Shown: one piece after another, positions 1 through 5,661 of the stretch
Layout: each line of letters starts with the position of its first letter
Position numbering within the stretch: position 1 is the first letter of the stretch
From: an uncultured Planctomycetaceae bacterium
GTDB lineage: Bacteria; Planctomycetota; Planctomycetia; Planctomycetales; Planctomycetaceae
Direction: 5' to 3'
Assembly (NCBI GenBank): GCA_903921605.1
Contig: CAIXQV010000291.1
Span: forward strand, 1-6,009
DNA: 6,009 nt
Notes under the pieces: generated by a model
Database searches by the model: none
The model's input: only the letters and a program-made list of their open reading frames with translations
Told to the model about the DNA's origin: nothing
Translations under genes and position numbers: made by a program

Positions 1-1533
1 ATGACTCTGCCTCCCGCACAGGCCGGAGATCGGATGGAGCTTCGGGTGGTCGACCGGGAAACTCGTCGAGGCATCCCGATGGCCGAACTCACCACAGTCG
101 ATGAGGTTGTTTACATCACCGATAGTGCCGGGCGTGTGGCCTTTGATGAGCCGGAACTCAACAGAGCCCTTGTGTTCTTCAAGGTGACTTCACCGGGATA
201 CCATGTGGCGAAAGACGGCTTCGGAATCGAAGGGGTCAGGCTGACGATTGAGCCCGGCAGCAGTCATACCATCGAGATGTCTCGTTCGAATCTTGCGGAG
301 CGGCTCTATCGCATTACCGGACGCGATATTTATCGAGATTCCGTGCGACTGGGACATGCTGTACCGCTGGGAAATTCACCCCCGCTGGAACATTCCAATC
401 ACAATGGCAAAGTTGTAGGGCAGGATTCCGTTCAGCCTGCGGTCTACCAAAACAAGCTTTATTGGTTCTGGGGCGACACCAATCAGCTCCAGTATCCGCT
501 GGGACTTTATCGAACGGCCGGGGCGGTTTCTGCGTTACCTTCACAAGGCGGCCTGGATCAATCCGACGGTGTTGATCTGCAATACTTCACCAAAGAAGAC
601 GGGTTTGCTCGAGCTATGGTCGAAGTGCAAAACCCGGAAGGCGTTGTCTGGATCCACGGAGTGTGTGTGGTGCCGGATGATTCCGGACAGGACACGATCG
701 TCGCTCAGTATTCGCGCCGTAAAGGACTTACTGACGCGCTGGAACAGGGACATGTTCGATGGAATGACAGTCGGCAGATTTTTGAAGTGATTGAGTCGAT
801 CGACCTGAATGAATCATGGCGAATGCTGCGTGATCATCCGATTCGCCATAAAGACGGATCGACGGAGTATCTGCTCTTTGGAAATCCGTTTCCGGTGACA
901 CGAGTCCCCGCGACGCTGACAGCGATTCAGAATCCGGATGCTTACGAATCTTATACCTGTCGTGAAGACGTTTCGGGGCCGACTGTGACCGATGAGCAAC
1001 TTGCAGACAGTCGTCCGGTTCGAGATGTCGACGGGCAGCTTGTCTGGGCGTGGAAGAAGGCTCCGCCCGTGACTCAGCAGGATGAGCGACGTTGGGTGAA
1101 AAATGGCTTGATGACGATCAGGGAGGCCCACTATCTGCCTCGAGATGCAGACATAGAAGACCGTATTGTGCAGATGCATTCCGGTACCGTGCAATGGAAT
1201 GCGTTTCGTAAACGCTGGGTCATGATCGCGATTGAGCACGCGTGGGATAAAAGCAGTCCGTCGTTTCTCGGGGAAGTGTTCTATTCTGAAGCCGAGTCAG
1301 CTCAGGGGCCTTACCTGAAGGCTGTTAAAGTGGCGACGCATCCCGGACAAAGCTTTTACAATCCCTGCCATCATGTCTTCTTCGATCAGAATGATGGGCG
1401 GACGATTTTTTTTGAAGGCACATACTGCAATACGTTTACAACATCACCAGCCACACCGCGTTACAATTACAATCAGTTGATGTACCGCCTGGATCTGGGG
1501 CAGCAGCGACTGACTGAAATCTTCCAGCCGTGA
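1..1533 (+). CDS. Probable secreted beta-propeller-like protein of unknown function (start may lie upstream)
   Basis: An open frame of 510 codons ends at TGA 1531-1533. The first residues read TLPPAQA-GD. This resembles the last part of a signal peptide with an AxA cleavage site, so the true start may lie before the window and the product is probably exported. Residues about 10-95 look like a small beta-sandwich of the carboxypeptidase-regulatory or Ig-like kind (TDSAGRVAF, HTIEM). From about residue 135 the protein has aromatic, beta-rich motifs: YWFWGDT (154-160), GEVFYSEAES (424-433), SFYNPCHHVFF (451-461) and FFEGTYCNTF (470-479). The GDT and EGTY motifs resemble those of five-bladed beta-propeller proteins related to glycoside hydrolases or DUF4185, but I cannot assign a catalytic triad or substrate. 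The fold is inference; that the frame is coding is well supported by length and composition. The gene converges on the lipoprotein gene with a 7-bp gap. Confidence 0.85.
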   Translation: MTLPPAQAGDRMELRVVDRETRRGIPMAELTTVDEVVYITDSAGRVAFDEPELNRALVFFKVTSPGYHVAKDGFGIEGVRLTIEPGSSHTIEMSRSNLAERLYRITGRDIYRDSVRLGHAVPLGNSPPLEHSNHNGKVVGQDSVQPAVYQNKLYWFWGDTNQLQYPLGLYRTAGAVSALPSQGGLDQSDGVDLQYFTKEDGFARAMVEVQNPEGVVWIHGVCVVPDDSGQDTIVAQYSRRKGLTDALEQGHVRWNDSRQIFEVIESIDLNESWRMLRDHPIRHKDGSTEYLLFGNPFPVTRVPATLTAIQNPDAYESYTCREDVSGPTVTDEQLADSRPVRDVDGQLVWAWKKAPPVTQQDERRWVKNGLMTIREAHYLPRDADIEDRIVQMHSGTVQWNAFRKRWVMIAIEHAWDKSSPSFLGEVFYSEAESAQGPYLKAVKVATHPGQSFYNPCHHVFFDQNDGRTIFFEGTYCNTFTTSPATPRYNYNQLMYRLDLGQQRLTEIFQP

Positions 1534-1540
1534 GTGTCTG

Positions 1541-2491
1541 TTATTTTAAGTTACCTGCCACGAGTGTTTCGTGAGAGAGATCAGCTCGTGAAACACTGTT
1601 GTGTTCGGGAGAGTCTTTCTCCAGGCGTACAGTGTCGACGTTGTCAGGGTTGACCTGAGCAGCCTTGTGCCAGCCCGAGACATGGCCCACAACGGCACCA
1701 CCGATTTCGAAGACGCCCGTGAATCCGAACAGACTTCCAAAGGCTCCGCCGACTGATGCTCCGTAGTTTGGATACAGGATTGCCAGGCCTTCACGTTGCT
1801 CTTCGTAGGTTCCGTGAGTCTGCAGGTAGCTCAGTGTCTCCTGAGTATTGATGGTTTCATGCCAGACCGAAACCACCGGCAGAGTATTGACGGACGCATA
1901 GGTTCCTGGCAGCTCGCGCTGCTTGATGTCTTTCGCATAAGCCGCCGCTTCCATGGCCAGAGCCGGCACGTCGGAGTACACATAGACACTGTTTGTGTAG
2001 GGGTTGTAGTTGTCGATGCCCATGATTCGGCCGGGCAGCAACGTATAACCCACAAGGCTCAAAGCACCGACGGTATATCGCCAGCCAGGACTGATTCGAT
2101 CGTTCTTTGTCAATCGCTTCCATTCTTCAGCGGGTGCGTACTGATTAACTCGGACGCAAATCCCATCCAGTTCATTCACTTTTGCGTATGTAGCGACTTC
2201 CGCCATCGTTTCAGGCTGAACCTGGTGACTGTCGACGCGTCGATCCCACAGGATGATTCGGCGAGGAATCCCGACAACCCAGCCGAGGCCATCGACAATC
2301 TTGTTGGGATTCCCCTGCACCACTTCGATAGTCGGCGCAGGCGGTTGATCTTCTGCGTTTTTCGTACTGCTGACCGTATGATCCAGGGTGCGAATATTCG
2401 CATGAAACGTACGCGGACCATTCACGCAGCCGGTACACATCAGAATCATTGCAACAGCAAGGAAGGCAACCAAAGTAGGTTGAGTTTTCAT
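1541..2491 (-). CDS. Putative lipoprotein, planctomycete-type, with a degenerate zincin-like motif
   Basis: The frame encodes 316 residues. The N-terminus is a lipoprotein signal: MKTQ, a hydrophobic stretch (7-18), then C19-T20-G21-C22, where Cys22 would be lipidated. Cys at -3 of the lipobox is unusual. The mature protein starts with a polar linker (about 23-60). A conserved-looking core follows: IPRRIILWDRRVDSH (75-89), VRVNQYAPAEEW (113-124), WRYTVGALSLVGYTLLPGR (137-155), DNYNPYTNSVYVYSDVPALA (160-179), MEAAAYAKD (180-188) and WHET (210-213). Residues 244-269 are Gly-rich and hydrophobic and may contact membrane. From memory, related planctomycete proteins have an HExxH-like motif where this one has M180-E-A-A-A-Y185. 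If so, this copy has lost both zinc histidines. Function is unknown. The ATG is supported by GGAG 8 nt upstream. The gene lies 598 bp from the GlmU-like gene, so it probably has its own promoter. Confidence 0.9.
   Translation of the reverse strand: MKTQPTLVAFLAVAMILMCTGCVNGPRTFHANIRTLDHTVSSTKNAEDQPPAPTIEVVQGNPNKIVDGLGWVVGIPRRIILWDRRVDSHQVQPETMAEVATYAKVNELDGICVRVNQYAPAEEWKRLTKNDRISPGWRYTVGALSLVGYTLLPGRIMGIDNYNPYTNSVYVYSDVPALAMEAAAYAKDIKQRELPGTYASVNTLPVVSVWHETINTQETLSYLQTHGTYEEQREGLAILYPNYGASVGGAFGSLFGFTGVFEIGGAVVGHVSGWHKAAQVNPDNVDTVRLEKDSPEHNSVSRADLSHETLVAGNLK
1563..1597 (+). terminator. 13-bp inverted repeat, possible transcript end for the first gene
   Basis: AGTGTTTCGTGAG (1563-1575) pairs with CTCGTGAAACACT (1585-1597) around a 9-nt loop. 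Eight outer pairs are perfect, and two inner positions are G.U wobbles only in the plus-strand RNA; in the minus-strand RNA they become C.A mismatches. The hairpin is therefore more stable in the transcript of the plus-strand gene, which ends 30 nt earlier. It lies inside the 3' coding end of the opposing lipoprotein gene. No U-tract follows, so it is not a classical intrinsic terminator. It could instead stabilise the 3' end. Confidence 0.4.
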
Positions 2492-2499
2492 CGTAAAGG

Positions 2500-2503
2500 C
2501 TCC
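2500..2503 (-). promoter_or_regulatory. Ribosome binding site of the lipoprotein gene
   Basis: On the minus strand GGAG lies 8 nt before the ATG at 2491-2489. It supports this start, and the hydrophobic signal sequence begins directly after it. Confidence 0.6.
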
Positions 2504-2541
2504 GAAGGGCGGAGGGGGCAGGAAGACTTAAAGTCCATTGT

Positions 2542-2730
2542 TCAGGCAGGCTCACTGTATATCGAAACGACAGGAATCAGGCTGCATGAATTCCACAACT
2601 GGCAATCTTCGCGTTCGCTCACTGGTCTGCGTGAACACCCCGAATCGCCAGACCTGTCGCGTCCGCTCATTCTGAAGCGGCGATTTCTGCCTGACTCGGA
2701 GTTGATCCGGCAGCAACGTCCACAAGACAA
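2542..2730 (-). CDS. Doubtful 62-codon small ORF with TTG start behind a perfect AGGAGG
   Basis: On the minus strand a perfect AGGAGG (2735-2740) is followed after 4 nt by TTG (2730-2728). This opens a 62-codon frame ending with TGA. The product would start M-S-C-G-R-C-C-R and is rich in Arg, Ser and Cys, with no hydrophobic segment and no family I recognise. Other frames overlap it: a GTG 11 nt after the AGGAGG gives only 18 codons, and an 80-codon ATG frame (2794-2552) runs through the same DNA. The composition looks like non-coding sequence. Only the ribosome binding site argues for translation, so I list it as a candidate rather than a gene. Confidence 0.12.
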   Translation of the reverse strand: MSCGRCCRINSESGRNRRFRMSGRDRSGDSGCSRRPVSEREDCQLWNSCSLIPVVSIYSEPA

Positions 2731-2986
2731 CTGACCTCCTGCGACAATCTCTCACGGCGAGCGGCAGGGCGTCAGCCGTCCGTGTCGATTGCATCGGACA
2801 GTTGCACGATCCTCAATTGATATTGCCTGTCTCGGTTTATCGAGGGAGCATGTCCCATGCAGGGCAGCACTGATGCAGAATCATATAACTCGTTCTGCTG
2901 AGACAAGGTAGACCTGAGCCAAGCTCATGTGATCCAGTCAGGATGTGTGTTCCAGCCGATTATCCTGTGAGTGGTGTGTGTTGAAA

Positions 2987-3054
2987 GTAGCCGGATTCGT
3001 GAGAATTCGGATGCCTTCCACGGAATCGCACCGAACTCTCACGAGTCCGGCTAC
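2987..3054. repeat. REPIN-like element: two inverted REP-type hairpins with GTAG feet
   Basis: The left arm at 2987-3010 and the right arm at 3031-3054 are inverted copies of 24 nt that differ at two positions, separated by 20 nt. Each arm starts with GTAG (CTAC on the right, seen from the plus strand), followed by its own imperfect hairpin. On the left, CCGGATTC pairs with GAATTCGG around GTGA. On the right, the minus strand reads CCGGACTC, GTGA, GAGTTCGG. A GTAG foot beside a REP hairpin is the known recognition pattern of REP-associated tyrosine transposases (RAYTs), and paired inverted REPs are called REPINs. No transposase gene is in the window. The element lies 36 nt past the stop of the GlmU-like gene, so its transcript could end in this stable structure. 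Confidence 0.75.
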
Positions 3055-3089
3055 AAAGAAACATCTCACTCTGCCCCGAGCGAAGTATA

Positions 3090-4034
3090 TCAAGCGAGGC
3101 GAGTACCACTGGCGATTGTCTGGGGGCCTTTGACATGTACGAAGGGGCCGACGGTGCAGTCGTCACCGATGGTGACATTGCTGTCGATGACTGTGAATGG
3201 TCGGATGACAGTATCGCGGCCGATCGAGACACCAAAATCCACATGAGTCTGCGCGGGGTCTTCGATCGTGACTCCGGATAACATCAACTGCATCTGGATC
3301 TGTTTCTGGATACTGGCGGAAACTTCCGACAGTTGCACTCGAGTGTTAACTCCCAGAGCTTCCTCAATCGTCAGGCTGAAGGTGGCGGCTACCTTGTGGC
3401 CCTGATCCATCAGGATTCGCGGGCAATCAGTCAGATAGTATTCTGACTGACTGTTGTTTGGCTTAACGCTCTTCAGCGCTGACAACAAAAGCGGAGTGTT
3501 AAATGCGTAGCAGCCGGTGTTGATTTCTGTAAGCTTCCGCTGTTCGGGCGACGCGTCTTTTTGCTCAACGATGCACTGAAACGCTCCGGAGCTGTCTCGA
3601 ACAACTCGACCGAGACCATCGTTATTGCGAGTATCAGCGGTTCCAATCACGCACGCAGCGCCGTCAGTCGTCTGGCTGTCCAGCAATGCCTTGAGAGAGC
3701 TTCCCTGCAGCAGGGGAGTATCGCCAGCCAGGATCAGTACTGAACCGGAATGCTCCGCCAGATGTTTTTCACACATCATGACGGCATGCCCCGTCCCTTT
3801 TTGCTCCGTCTGCTCCGCGAACACAACATCGGGATGATGGGCCAGTGAGGATCGGACCAGATCCGCTTTGTGGCCCACGACAACAATCAGTCGCTCGGCA
3901 CCCGCAGCGCGTGCGGCATCGAGAACGTATTCGATCATCAGGCGTCCGCAGACCGGATGCAGAACTTTCGGCACTTCGGACTTCATACGAGTGCTCTTGC
4001 CGGCGGCAAGAATGACAGCAACGGGAGCAGACAT
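3090..4034 (-). CDS. glmU: GlmU-like UDP-GlcNAc pyrophosphorylase lacking the acetyltransferase domain
   Basis: The 314-residue product matches the N-terminal half of GlmU, which makes UDP-GlcNAc from UTP and GlcNAc-1-phosphate in the cytoplasm for cell-wall and surface polysaccharides. The nucleotide-binding loop LAAGKSTRM is at 9-17, followed by PKVLH (22-26), EQKGTGHA (77-84), AGDTPL (103-108; Asp105 aligns with the metal-binding Asp of E. coli GlmU), IVEQKDA (155-161), EINTG (170-174), EYYLTD (198-203) and GVNTR (228-232; Asn230 as the second metal ligand). From about 253 there is a short left-handed beta-helix (SIGRDTVIRP, VTIGDDCTVGP) that stops at 314. E. coli GlmU has about 456 residues, so the acetyltransferase site is missing. 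Other frames downstream show no lost remainder. The start is fixed by an in-frame TGA 12 nt upstream; only a weak GAG (4043-4045) serves as ribosome binding site. Confidence 0.93.
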   Translation of the reverse strand: MSAPVAVILAAGKSTRMKSEVPKVLHPVCGRLMIEYVLDAARAAGAERLIVVVGHKADLVRSSLAHHPDVVFAEQTEQKGTGHAVMMCEKHLAEHSGSVLILAGDTPLLQGSSLKALLDSQTTDGAACVIGTADTRNNDGLGRVVRDSSGAFQCIVEQKDASPEQRKLTEINTGCYAFNTPLLLSALKSVKPNNSQSEYYLTDCPRILMDQGHKVAATFSLTIEEALGVNTRVQLSEVSASIQKQIQMQLMLSGVTIEDPAQTHVDFGVSIGRDTVIRPFTVIDSNVTIGDDCTVGPFVHVKGPQTIASGTRLA

Positions 4035-4046
4035 GAAGTGAACTCA

Positions 4047-4071
4047 AGAAGGGGAGAAGGGGAGAAGGGGG
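4047..4071. repeat. Purine-rich tandem repeat (GGGGAGAA) in the leader of the GlmU-like gene
   Basis: The plus strand reads AGAA, then GGGGAGAA twice (4051-4058 and 4059-4066), then GGGGG (4067-4071). The G-runs of 4, 4 and 5 are spaced 8 bp apart. Only three runs are present, so a standard intramolecular G-quadruplex is not complete. The minus-strand transcript would carry a C/U-only tract 13-37 nt before the GlmU-like start. The repeat could vary in copy number. Confidence 0.7.
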
Positions 4072-4109
4072 CTTTCTGCGGTCGACCGTTCCAATGCCAG
4101 AACATCAGA

Positions 4110-5438
4110 TCAGAAGCGAAGTCCGATTTGGCCGATGAAGCCGCTGCCGATTTCGTAGCCTGGTGTCGCGTTCGCAAATTTGACTTCGCGATTGAAGACC
4201 CAGCCACCTTCGATAAACCAGTTGTAGCGTCCGGCGTCCATCTTGAAGCCGCCGAGAACTCGGTAATCTTCGACCTCAAACTGAGTCTCTGCCACAGCCC
4301 CACCGTTGAAGGAACTTTCGATTCCGTAGGCTTCGACGTGATATTCAGCTCGCACATACGCCCATTTGGCCCAGTACGCTTCGTTGCCAAGGAACACGCT
4401 GATGCGTGCTTCGGGATACATGAGCTGCCATTCCCAGTAGTCATCACGATAAATCAAACCGGCCCAGGGAATGATGCGGTCGTCGACGCGATCCCAATAC
4501 TGAGCACCCAGTCCCAGAGTCCAGTATTGATCCAGTTGGAAGAACATAATTCCGCGTCCATCAATCTGGAGGCCTTCTTTCCATGGATCTGCATTCAGGT
4601 CGGTGTTGATCGATGGAGTCACGCCCAGACTGATGCTGAACGGGCCGGCCTGCGGAGTTTCCATTTCGAAGTCGATACCGAAGCGATAGAGATCGCGAGG
4701 CTGAACAACCTGTCCGCCTGGACCATCCCAGTTTCGGTACCCGAACTGATTCGTCCAGTTCAGCACCCAGCCAGGAAGAAACGGAGTTCCATAAGCCAGT
4801 TCGTAATCAACTCCGAAGATTCCGACATCGCCTGAAGCCCCTGGGGCAGGACCGGTCACGGTTTGCCCAGGCATCCACGAAACATCCAATCGATTCTGCC
4901 AGCCAAAGCGATAAGGCTGAGCCCCATTCGCTCCGTAAGTCGACATGCCCTGCGGCGGCACTCCCTGCGTATAGCCCCCATACGGAGACTGCTGCATTCC
5001 ATAGCCTGGCTGTCCGTAGGGCTGACCGTAACCTTGCTGCCCATAACCAGGCTGCAGAAATGGATCACTGACAACGGGCGGCGAAAACGCATTCCAGGTG
5101 GTGTCGTTTTGATAGACCGGTAATGAAGGGTCCGGTGATGTAATCACAGAACCATTGTTCGGCGGAATCGTACCGAGAGGAGTGGTTGTGGAATTCATCG
5201 AAGGGGCACCAAACGATGGAGCAGGTGCAGCCCCCGGATCCTGCGGAATCGGGACGGCGGAATCACCGGCCTGAAACACCGTCATCGCAGTCATTGTCGG
5301 CTGATAAATACTGGCGCCGGCAAATTGCCCGCCGGTATATTGCCTTTGCTGTCCATAGAAGGCGCTCTGGCCAAACACCACTGGCGATGAGGCCAGAAAC
5401 GTCACCGCTGCGACAATCGAAGTCAGTGTCTTGTTCAC
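4110..5438 (-). CDS. Outer-membrane beta-barrel protein with Pro/Gly/Tyr/Gln-rich N-terminal linker
   Basis: The 442-residue product starts with a Sec signal peptide (MNKTLTSIVAAVTFLASSPVVFG, cleavage likely after Gly23). Residues about 45-175 are low complexity: Pro/Ala/Ser-rich first, then GYGQ-type repeats at 130-147. From about 176 to 442 the protein alternates polar and aromatic residues in strands (FGWQNRLDVSWMP, WVLNWTNQFGYRNW, YWTLGLGAQYWDRV, YNWFIEGGWVF). It ends in IGQIGLRF; a terminal Phe is the usual signal for insertion by the BAM complex. This fits a barrel of roughly 10-12 strands in the outer membrane. The ligand is unknown; a porin-like or structural role is possible. The start is GTG, chosen because AGGTGA lies 4 nt upstream and the signal peptide begins there. 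The gene is 75 bp upstream of the GlmU-like gene, on the same strand, so they may be co-transcribed. Confidence 0.9.
   Translation of the reverse strand: MNKTLTSIVAAVTFLASSPVVFGQSAFYGQQRQYTGGQFAGASIYQPTMTAMTVFQAGDSAVPIPQDPGAAPAPSFGAPSMNSTTTPLGTIPPNNGSVITSPDPSLPVYQNDTTWNAFSPPVVSDPFLQPGYGQQGYGQPYGQPGYGMQQSPYGGYTQGVPPQGMSTYGANGAQPYRFGWQNRLDVSWMPGQTVTGPAPGASGDVGIFGVDYELAYGTPFLPGWVLNWTNQFGYRNWDGPGGQVVQPRDLYRFGIDFEMETPQAGPFSISLGVTPSINTDLNADPWKEGLQIDGRGIMFFQLDQYWTLGLGAQYWDRVDDRIIPWAGLIYRDDYWEWQLMYPEARISVFLGNEAYWAKWAYVRAEYHVEAYGIESSFNGGAVAETQFEVEDYRVLGGFKMDAGRYNWFIEGGWVFNREVKFANATPGYEIGSGFIGQIGLRF
4998..5051 (-). repeat. GYGQ/PGYG coding repeats in the barrel protein linker
   Basis: Residues 130-147 of the barrel protein are built almost only from Gly, Tyr, Gln and Pro in short imperfect repeats (PGYGQQGYGQPYGQPGYG). 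At DNA level the codons are imperfect repeats as well. Such segments are usually disordered and flexible, and their length often varies between strains. Confidence 0.75.
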
Positions 5439-5442
5439 AGAA

Positions 5443-5448
5443 TCACCT
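5443..5448 (-). promoter_or_regulatory. Ribosome binding site that fixes the GTG start of the barrel gene
   Basis: On the minus strand AGGTGA, complementary to the 16S rRNA tail, lies 4 nt before GTG (5438-5436). No ATG competes near the beginning of the signal peptide, so this site decides the start. Confidence 0.65.
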
Positions 5449-5566
5449 GCCGAGAGAAAGGAGAGGCAAATCTCAGGTGGGTAGCCATGATGGCCGATTT
5501 ATCAGGTCGCGAGCCCCGAGGAGCGGGCTTTGAGAGAGGAGAGTATTCGCGACTTGAGAGAGATTT

Positions 5567-5585
5567 CCGGATTCTGTGGATTCGG
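5567..5585. repeat. Solo hairpin resembling one REP arm
   Basis: CCGGATTC (5567-5574) pairs with GGATTCGG (5578-5585) around TGT, with two G.U wobbles. The stem sequence is almost that of the left arm of the REPIN-like element (CCGGATTC, loop, GAATTCGG). It lacks the GTAG foot and the GTGA loop, so it is either a decayed REP or chance similarity. It overlaps the -10 of the promoter candidate. Confidence 0.35.
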
Positions 5586-5598
5586 CAGATTACGTCAA
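5571..5598 (-). promoter_or_regulatory. Candidate sigma70-type promoter for the barrel gene
   Basis: The minus strand reads TTGACG (5598-5593), a 16-nt spacer, then CAGAAT (5576-5571). The -35 is one base from consensus; the -10 is weaker. It would give a leader of roughly 125 nt before the GTG start, containing the GAGAGA-rich stretch and a small AGCCC/GGGCT hairpin. Only sequence similarity supports it. Confidence 0.3.
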
Positions 5599-5643
5599 CA
5601 CCAACTCTTCGCCTCCAGGCAGTTCTTACCGATCAGATCGCCC

Positions 5644-5661
5644 AATTGCATAGAATTGCAT
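5644..5661. promoter_or_regulatory. Tandem AATTGCAT repeat, possible regulator site
   Basis: AATTGCAT occurs at 5644-5651 and again at 5654-5661, exactly 10 bp apart, about one helical turn. It lies 85-102 bp before the start of the [2Fe-2S] protein gene. Two half-sites on the same face of the helix would suit a dimeric activator or repressor. No known box is matched. Confidence 0.3.

Larger units (their letters stand above)
2492..3089. other. 598-bp intergenic region between two minus-strand genes
   Basis: No convincing gene is seen here. It must carry the 3' end of the GlmU-like transcript and probably the lipoprotein promoter, but I cannot pick a good -35/-10 pair. Visible items are a palindrome GACTTaAAGTC (2525-2535), about 35 nt before the lipoprotein start; AGGAGG on the minus strand (2735-2740); an inverted repeat GTCCG/CGGAC (2778-2782 and 2795-2799); and a cluster of three small hairpins. 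Those are CTCG/CGAG (2831-2844), GCATG/CATGC (2848-2860) and GCAGAA/TTCTGC (2875-2898). The REPIN-like element is at 2987-3054. Confidence 0.7.

Noticed and set aside
673..686. Palindrome CCGGA-TGAT-TCCGG inside the first gene, resembling a REP stem
   Set aside because: It has no GTAG foot, is only 5 bp long, and sits in ordinary codons; chance is the simpler explanation.
814..1239. Minus-strand frame of 141 codons opposite the first gene
   Set aside because: It lies wholly within the first gene on the opposite strand, with His/Arg-rich composition typical of an antisense shadow.
1796..2734. Long plus-strand open frame (312 codons) antisense to the lipoprotein gene
   Set aside because: It is a shadow of the lipoprotein coding strand. 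The product is rich in His, Arg and Cys with no recognisable domain, while the opposite strand has a signal peptide, ribosome binding site and family-like motifs.
2971..3089. A frameshifted remainder of GlmU after the stop of the GlmU-like gene
   Set aside because: I read the downstream sequence in the other minus frames. No hexapeptide-repeat or acetyltransferase motif continues, so the short form appears genuine.
4051..4071. G-quadruplex in the GGGGAGAA repeat
   Set aside because: Only three G-runs of four or more are present; a standard intramolecular quadruplex needs four.
3870..4835. Plus-strand open frame (321 codons) across the GlmU-like and barrel genes
   Set aside because: It crosses two well-supported minus-strand genes and their spacer. 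The translated sequence shows no domain and would be antisense to conserved motifs.
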